A stretch of 50,051 bases of DNA from Welwitschia mirabilis. Lineage: Eukaryota > Gnetophyta > Gnetopsida > Welwitschiales. Under the pieces are notes generated by a model. The model was not told the DNA's origin and did no database searches. It saw only the letters and a list, made by a program, of their open reading frames with translations. Numbering within the stretch: the stretch's first letter is position 1; each line of letters opens with the position of its first letter. The stretch is from positions 174,391,765-174,441,815 of the forward strand of contig JBOZIK010000001.1 in the NCBI GenBank assembly GCA_051453625.1. Reading direction: 5' to 3'. Shown piece after piece: positions 45,310-50,051 of this stretch. Both the position numbers and the translations under genes were made by a program.

Positions 45310-45653
45310 TAGATCACTAACCCCTGATCATAGGCCAAAGACCATAGCTATGAAAGAATATAGAGAGTTCAACATAATGAAGACAGAAGAATTACAAAGT
45401 ACCCTTATAGTGTATGAAATAAATCTCATTCNNNNNNNNNNNNNNNNNNNNNNNNNNNNNNNNNNNNNNNNNNNNNNNNNNNNNNNNNNNNNNNNNNNNN
45501 NNNNNNNNNNNNNNNNNNNNNNNNNNNNNNNTAGATCACTAACCCCTGATCATAGGCCAAAGACCATAGCTATGAAAGAATATAGAGATTTCAACATAAT
45601 GAAGACAGAAGAATTACAAAGTACCCTTATAGTGTATGAAATAAATCTCATTC
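45310..45653 (+). repeat. 122-bp near-identical direct copies around a gap
   Basis: 45,310-45,431 and 45,532-45,653 are each 122 bp and differ at one base (AGAGAGTTC against AGAGATTTC). The 100-N gap 45,432-45,531 lies exactly between. In such an old element this identity suggests two overlapping contig ends (or haplotypes) placed side by side, not a real tandem repeat. Confidence 0.85.
45432..45531. other. Assembly gap (100 N), probably spurious
   Basis: Bounded on both sides by the 122-bp copies. If they are the same locus, the gap and one copy should collapse. Confidence 0.9.
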
Positions 45654-46779
45654 AAGATGGAAACTTTAAAGAGAAATCCATTGCACTTAAGGCAAGCTAA
45701 AGAAAAAATTAAAGATCAAAAGAAAAGATAAAAGATGAACAAGAAAATATGAATTTGATGATGAAGATGAGAAAGTAGCATTTATTACAAAAAGAGTTAA
45801 AAAAATACTTTCACATAAGTACAACAGAAGAGATGAGCTCAAAAAGTCATTCAGATTTTAAGCAAAAGGTAAGGTTAAAGGTAAGTCATCTAATAATACT
45901 TCTTTTTCAAATGTTTCAAAAATAGAATGTTGGGTATGTGGAGGAAAAGTACATATTACCTTAGAATGTCCTAGTACTAATAGATTACAAGAAGATGAAT
46001 GGAAAAAGAAGCCCAAAAAGAAGAAATCATTCTTTATTAGATGGTATGGAGACGATGAGGCTATAAAGGATGAACCATCAGATAATAAGAAAGCACATCC
46101 TTTCTACATGGCTATAGCACACACTTAAGATGAATGCAATGATTTAGAAGAGGAATATAATTCAGATACTGAGGATGACACAGGTATGAGTATTCAAAAA
46201 AAATATGATTTAATTTTTGAAGAGTTTATTAATTTGCAGAAATTATGTACAAAGATGAAAAAGTTAATATTCATAAAAAGACATATGAAAAAGATAAAGA
46301 AACTTGCAGTAAATTATCCATTAAAAACTTAGCTATTAAAGATGAGGTTAGTAGGCTAACATATGTTTTAAAGAATGTAAGACAAAAACTTTTAGATTCA
46401 AGGAAAATCATTGAAAAATTTACACAAGACACAGAAACCTTGAATATCATGCTTAGGAAAAGCAAAATCCAAATGATAAGAGTGGCTTAGAAGATAATGA
46501 GCCGATAACCACCATTTCAACTTCTCTATTTGAAAGATGGAATTATAAGCTAAGGTATGTGCATTTATAATATACAATGAACATTATTTGCTATTATTGT
46601 TATTGTAGAGGTCATTATCAATATAGATGTCCAAGAAAATTTAATGATAGATACTATACTAACAATGTCAACAGGCATGGTAGATTGGCATATCATTCTG
46701 CGTAGGACAGACCAAGGAAAGTATGGATACCTAAAGCTAAATTAGATCTTAGAATAGAGACGAAGCACACATATCACAT

Positions 46780-47740
46780 ATGTAGTCCTTAAAAGCATAA
46801 CAATTGTGTTATAACCTAATGCATCAATGATCAAGTTGTCAATAAGACTACAAAATCTCAAGGATACATTAATTTATATAAGAACTTGGAGATTAGACCT
46901 TGCCTAATTAGGTAAGTAAAGTAGGTAACACCCTTAACATCTCAACTCCAATGCATCTATCTTATGAGTTGAGATTATGATTAGATGTAGTTTTATGTTT
47001 AAAAGTTAAATTATGTGTGTGATTTTTTAGCTTTTCAAAGTGTTATTCTTATGATTACAATAAACGTGGCTGCTTGCTTACTATATAGTCAGTCGTTGTC
47101 AATGGTTGGTTATGAGGACGCTGCTACTTGTTGGGTGGGAGGGGATTTGTAGATTTTTTTTGTTTGAAAAATTTAGAAATTTTATTGCAGACGTCTCAGG
47201 TAAAGACGTCTTAAAATTTATAGATGTCTTGGAATAGAACATTTAACTTTTGTGGACATCTTGAAAGGGTAGGTAAGTTACTTTAAATTATCGAATTAGA
47301 CATCTTGGTTTTTGTAGATGTCTTAAAGGTAGGAAAATGTAATGAAAATGTTTTAATAGCAGGTCTACTTTCTACATTTTAGATGTCTTAAACTTTTTAG
47401 GTGTTTTAACCATACTATTACAAAAAATAAAAATGCACAAAAAGCTAAGGTTTTAACCCTTTTTAATAGCTAAAAAAACCACCAAATTTCATGTTTAAGT
47501 CTCCACTCAACACATGTTGCTCTCAGGTGATTTTCCAAACTTTATTTTCTCAGATTTCTCTAGCTAGACATCTTGGATTTGTAAGACATCTTAACAATAG
47601 GTAAGAATAGGGTGTTTTCTTAAATATGTGCATATTTTTCCACAGTTTCTTGAATTTTAGTTGATCTTTTATTAGTTTTTGATTTTATTTTATAAAAAAT
47701 AACAAGAATAAATGTAGCAAAAACTTTTAAAGGTAAAGAA
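46780..47740 (+). other. Copia C internal spacer with palindrome cluster
   Basis: No coding region read. A GC-richer part is at 47,065-47,145. Eight palindrome-type octamers lie at 47,189-47,601, two of them the intact AGACGTCT (47,189-47,196 and 47,204-47,211). Confidence 0.5.
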
Positions 47741-47749
47741 CGATCCTTA

Positions 47750-49450
47750 AAATGAACTAGATTATAGTATGAATATTATTTTTATCATGAGGCAACAAAA
47801 AGAAGATTCAAGGAATGGTTAGGAAACTCTATTATTGCAAAGAAAACCCCTTGATTTCCAAGAGAGGCATAAAGAATAGCTTATGAGTTACTTTATTTGG
47901 TCAGTTCAGAAATTATCATTTAATTTATTCAATCCATTTCCAATCTAGTAGTAAGAAAATTCTATGCAAACATTCATGAAACCGATTATAATAGTGGTGC
48001 TTTTTAGACTCAGGTCAAAGGTATAAATTTGCATAATGTTTTGAGTTTTATTAATACATTGCTTGGCATAAACAATACCAATGTTTCATAGTTTTATAGT
48101 AATTTATTTAGAGAAACATTCAGTTCTAGAGTTGTCAATGTATCTTAGTTTTAGATGAGTAATGTATTATTTATTCATAATAGAATGAATTTTGTTAAAG
48201 ACATTGAGAGGAAAAACATAATGCCTGATGCCTCTATTTTTAGTTTTATAACATTTTATAACATTTTAGTTAGAGGAGGCAATTATAGCTATTGCAAATC
48301 CATGCAAACCTTTATTATATATTGTTTACTCATAGGTTTTCAAATAGATTTAGGTTTTGTTTTATGTATGGATATTATTTCTTTATTTTACAAGGAATAA
48401 AATTTCCATCATCTATGTTTAATTATCTTGATTATTAGCAATGCAGATATTTTAGTGCCACAGGTTAATGTCGATCATCAAGAGAAACTATTAGCAAAAT
48501 TCAGTGAGAAATGAAGAGCACCTATGACACTAGGTGAGGGAACAAGCAGGAGGACACCATAAATGTAGAGATCATTTTCCACTGCTACTCATAGCTCTTC
48601 CTCAGTGAAAAAGGAAATAAAGGAAATTGCAAAAATTATTAGCAAGATTGGAAGAAATCTTCTAAGAATAAAGAAACACAGATCCTTAGCAAGTAAAGAT
48701 GAGGCAACAGAAGAGAGTTAGAAATCCATAAGGACTCCTATGTGGGTAGACTCAGAGGAGGAGTCAGATGTAGAGGAGGAAGCAGGGCCATTAACTCTAT
48801 TTAACATAAGATATAACTTAGGCAGGGTAGTAAACAATGAGTTTTCAGAGGAGTCTTCTGAAAATGAGGTACAATCTTAGGGGAGTATCAGACTTCTATG
48901 GAGACACATGTGTAAGGGGAGTTGTAGGCTCCAAGTCCTTCTCAGGAGAGACTAGACTGCAGAATATAAATTTAAGAGTTTAAATGCTTCACCTCTTATC
49001 TTTTGTCATCCTCATCATAAGATTTCATTCCACCCTCACATTACCATCTAGATCCTCTTCACCATCATATGCACATTCTTCACCTCTAGTTCATCCATCA
49101 TCACCTCCACCTTCTCACATAGAGACCATTTCGATAGAACCACTTTTATCCTATTTAGCTATCATTCACTTTTACAGAGACTACCATTGCTAGTTTCTTG
49201 GGACTTCTATCACTCCTCAAATGTATCAAGGTATGAGGAGATGTGCCTTTGAATGCCTTGGAAAGTCATCATAACATCCTTCCAGGAAGAGGCACACAAC
49301 ACCTCCCACTTCATGATCATCATACACCCATCTAATGTCCATCACCCATGACAATGATAACAATTACAAAGAAAACCAAGATGAACAGTACATGAGTGAT
49401 TCAGATATTAGTGATTAGAGCCTTCTGTTAATGTCCAAAAAGGAGGAGAA
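47750..49450 (+). pseudogene. Second gene of Copia C, 'putative plant transposon protein' type
   Basis: Decayed coding in shifting frames. KPLDFQERHKE*LMSYFIWS (about 47,850-47,905), RKFYANIHETDYNSGAF (about 47,955-48,006), VKGINLHNVLSFINTLLGI and MSNVLFIHNRMNFVKDI follow; the last begins an open run at 48,155-48,400 with YSYCKSMQTFIIYCLLIGFQ. The '(V)REFYANL...(V)RG..I.....IN..LG' pattern matches the plant-specific domain often labelled putative plant transposon protein (Transposase_32-like). The tail is hydrophilic: VDSEEESDVEEEAGPLT (about 48,748-48,800), then a Ser/Pro-rich stretch (SPPPSHIE, about 49,100) and EESMADQLDTLASRLRTLY. Stops are TAG at Q/W positions. Its function is unknown even in intact relatives. 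Confidence 0.55.
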
Positions 49451-49451
49451 G
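49432..49451 (+). other. Purine-rich stretch after the second gene
   Basis: CCAAAAAGGAGGAGAAGTG resembles the AAAAAGGGGGAGA polypurine tract seen before 3' regions of many Sirevirus-like elements. The 3' LTR would be farther right; no repeat of 42.6-43.9 kb is visible before the window ends. Confidence 0.4.
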
Positions 49452-49499
49452 TGTATGAAGAATCAATGGCAGATCAGTTGGACACTTTAGCTTCTAGGT

Positions 49500-50051
49500 T
49501 GAGGACACTTTATTGGTATTGGATCTCTTGATTAGGAGATATTGGATTGGATCCATGAGTGTCATCATTTGTGTTGATGATTCCTCCTTGACATTTTGGT
49601 AGACATTCATGTTGTTTAAAACTTTTTATCATTTTTAGCTTATTAATTCATGTTTTATCTTTGGCACACTTTTGAGTATGTAATACTTTTATTATTTAGT
49701 GATCAAAATGATTTCATATGATGATAACACATTTTTTACTTTCTCTGGTGTTTGTTAACTATCATTCTTATGAGAACATCTATTTTTAGATAGTGTTAGC
49801 ATATAATTAAATTTCATGCTCTAAAATGACACATTTCTTTTAGTATATTACAATGTTAAGATTATAAAATGTTTATGTGCTTCATTTTTTACATACATAG
49901 GTGAATGAAGAATACAATGATTTATCATTTATGTTTGTGTATTTAGCAAAATTTCTTAAGTGATTCTAAATATGTCTTATTCTATTTCTTTGAGTGGTAT
50001 ATATATCTAAGTGATTTTTCTAATTTCAAGTGGCACATATCATGATTATTA
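49500..50051. other. No gene seen; probable 3' non-coding part of element C
   Basis: AT-rich sequence, without coding motifs and without clear similarity to the C LTR. Confidence 0.4.

Larger units (their letters stand above)
45216..46765 (+). pseudogene. Copia C gag, central and C-terminal parts
   Basis: FTRVSTIVNAIRGIG and VRSLTPDHRPKTIAMKEYRE are the UBN2 core ('FTTIVN.LK.LGK...V.KILRSLP..W.PKV.AI.EAKDL'). A CX2CX4HX4C knuckle, CWVCGGKVHITLEC, is at about 45,930-45,971. An acidic stretch (NDLEEEYNSDTEDD) and a coiled coil (46,245-46,490: KTYEKDKETCSKL, EVSRLTYVLKNVRQK, LLDSRKIIEKF) follow. A second knuckle, CYYCYCRGHYQYRC, lies at about 46,591-46,632, and then RPRKVWIPKAKLD near 46,709. 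The two knuckles around a coiled coil and 'VW.PK' fit Sirevirus-type gag. Protease, integrase and RT do not follow. Confidence 0.75.

Overview
The window looks like nuclear DNA of a land plant. It holds no prokaryotic-style operons. Instead there are layers of decayed plant retrotransposons (Copia, chromovirus and Athila/Tat-type Gypsy, two LINE types), small hAT-like DNA elements, and one recognisable spliced host exon. The nested old elements, the LINE types and what would be a very long first intron suggest a large plant genome, perhaps a gymnosperm; that is inference, and no species is claimed.

Left block (1-11.9 kb, moderate GC). A 172-bp tandem duplication (370-712) abuts a 613-bp hAT-like element (693-1305). 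A tail of Copia RNase H lies at about 2.27-2.56 kb. A gag-bearing Copia element, 'A' (LTRs about 3.10-3.49 and 9.94-10.25 kb), is interrupted inside gag twice: by a 438-bp inverted-repeat element (3739-4176) and by a nearly complete Copia element, 'B' (4502-8957, target duplication TATGC/CATGC). At 11,156-11,236 on the minus strand is the first coding exon of an EamA/SLC35F5-like membrane transporter, ending at a consensus splice donor. Exon 2 was not found to its left, so A, B and the small elements may lie in its first intron. A second candidate exon on the same strand lies at 11,571-11,750, and two E2F-like sites lie between.

Right block (11.9-50 kb, very AT-rich). This is almost wholly old transposon DNA in which expected CAG/CAA/TGG codons read TAG/TAA/TAG or TGA. 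In order it holds a LINE remnant on minus (about 13.5-15.1 kb), an L1-like LINE remnant on plus (about 18.3-20.9 kb), a Sirevirus-like Copia 5' part C' (about 22.6-24.5 kb), a truncated Gypsy LTR piece (24.6-24.9 kb), a chromovirus-like Gypsy element G with about 3.6-kb LTRs (25,252-37,973), an Athila/Tat-like gag-protease fragment H on minus (about 42.4-40.3 kb), and a second Sirevirus-like element C (about 42.6 kb to beyond the window end). C has a gag with two zinc knuckles and then, with no visible pol, a second gene resembling the 'putative plant transposon protein' family.

The most unusual signal is a palindrome, AGACGTCT, and its CpG-decay forms AGATGTCT, AGACATCT and AGATATCT. They cluster in C', in C and in the C internal spacer (20 exact sites counted by eye). 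Seven runs of N interrupt the window. One is flanked by 122-bp near-identical copies, and several inside G can be sized against the intact 5' LTR.
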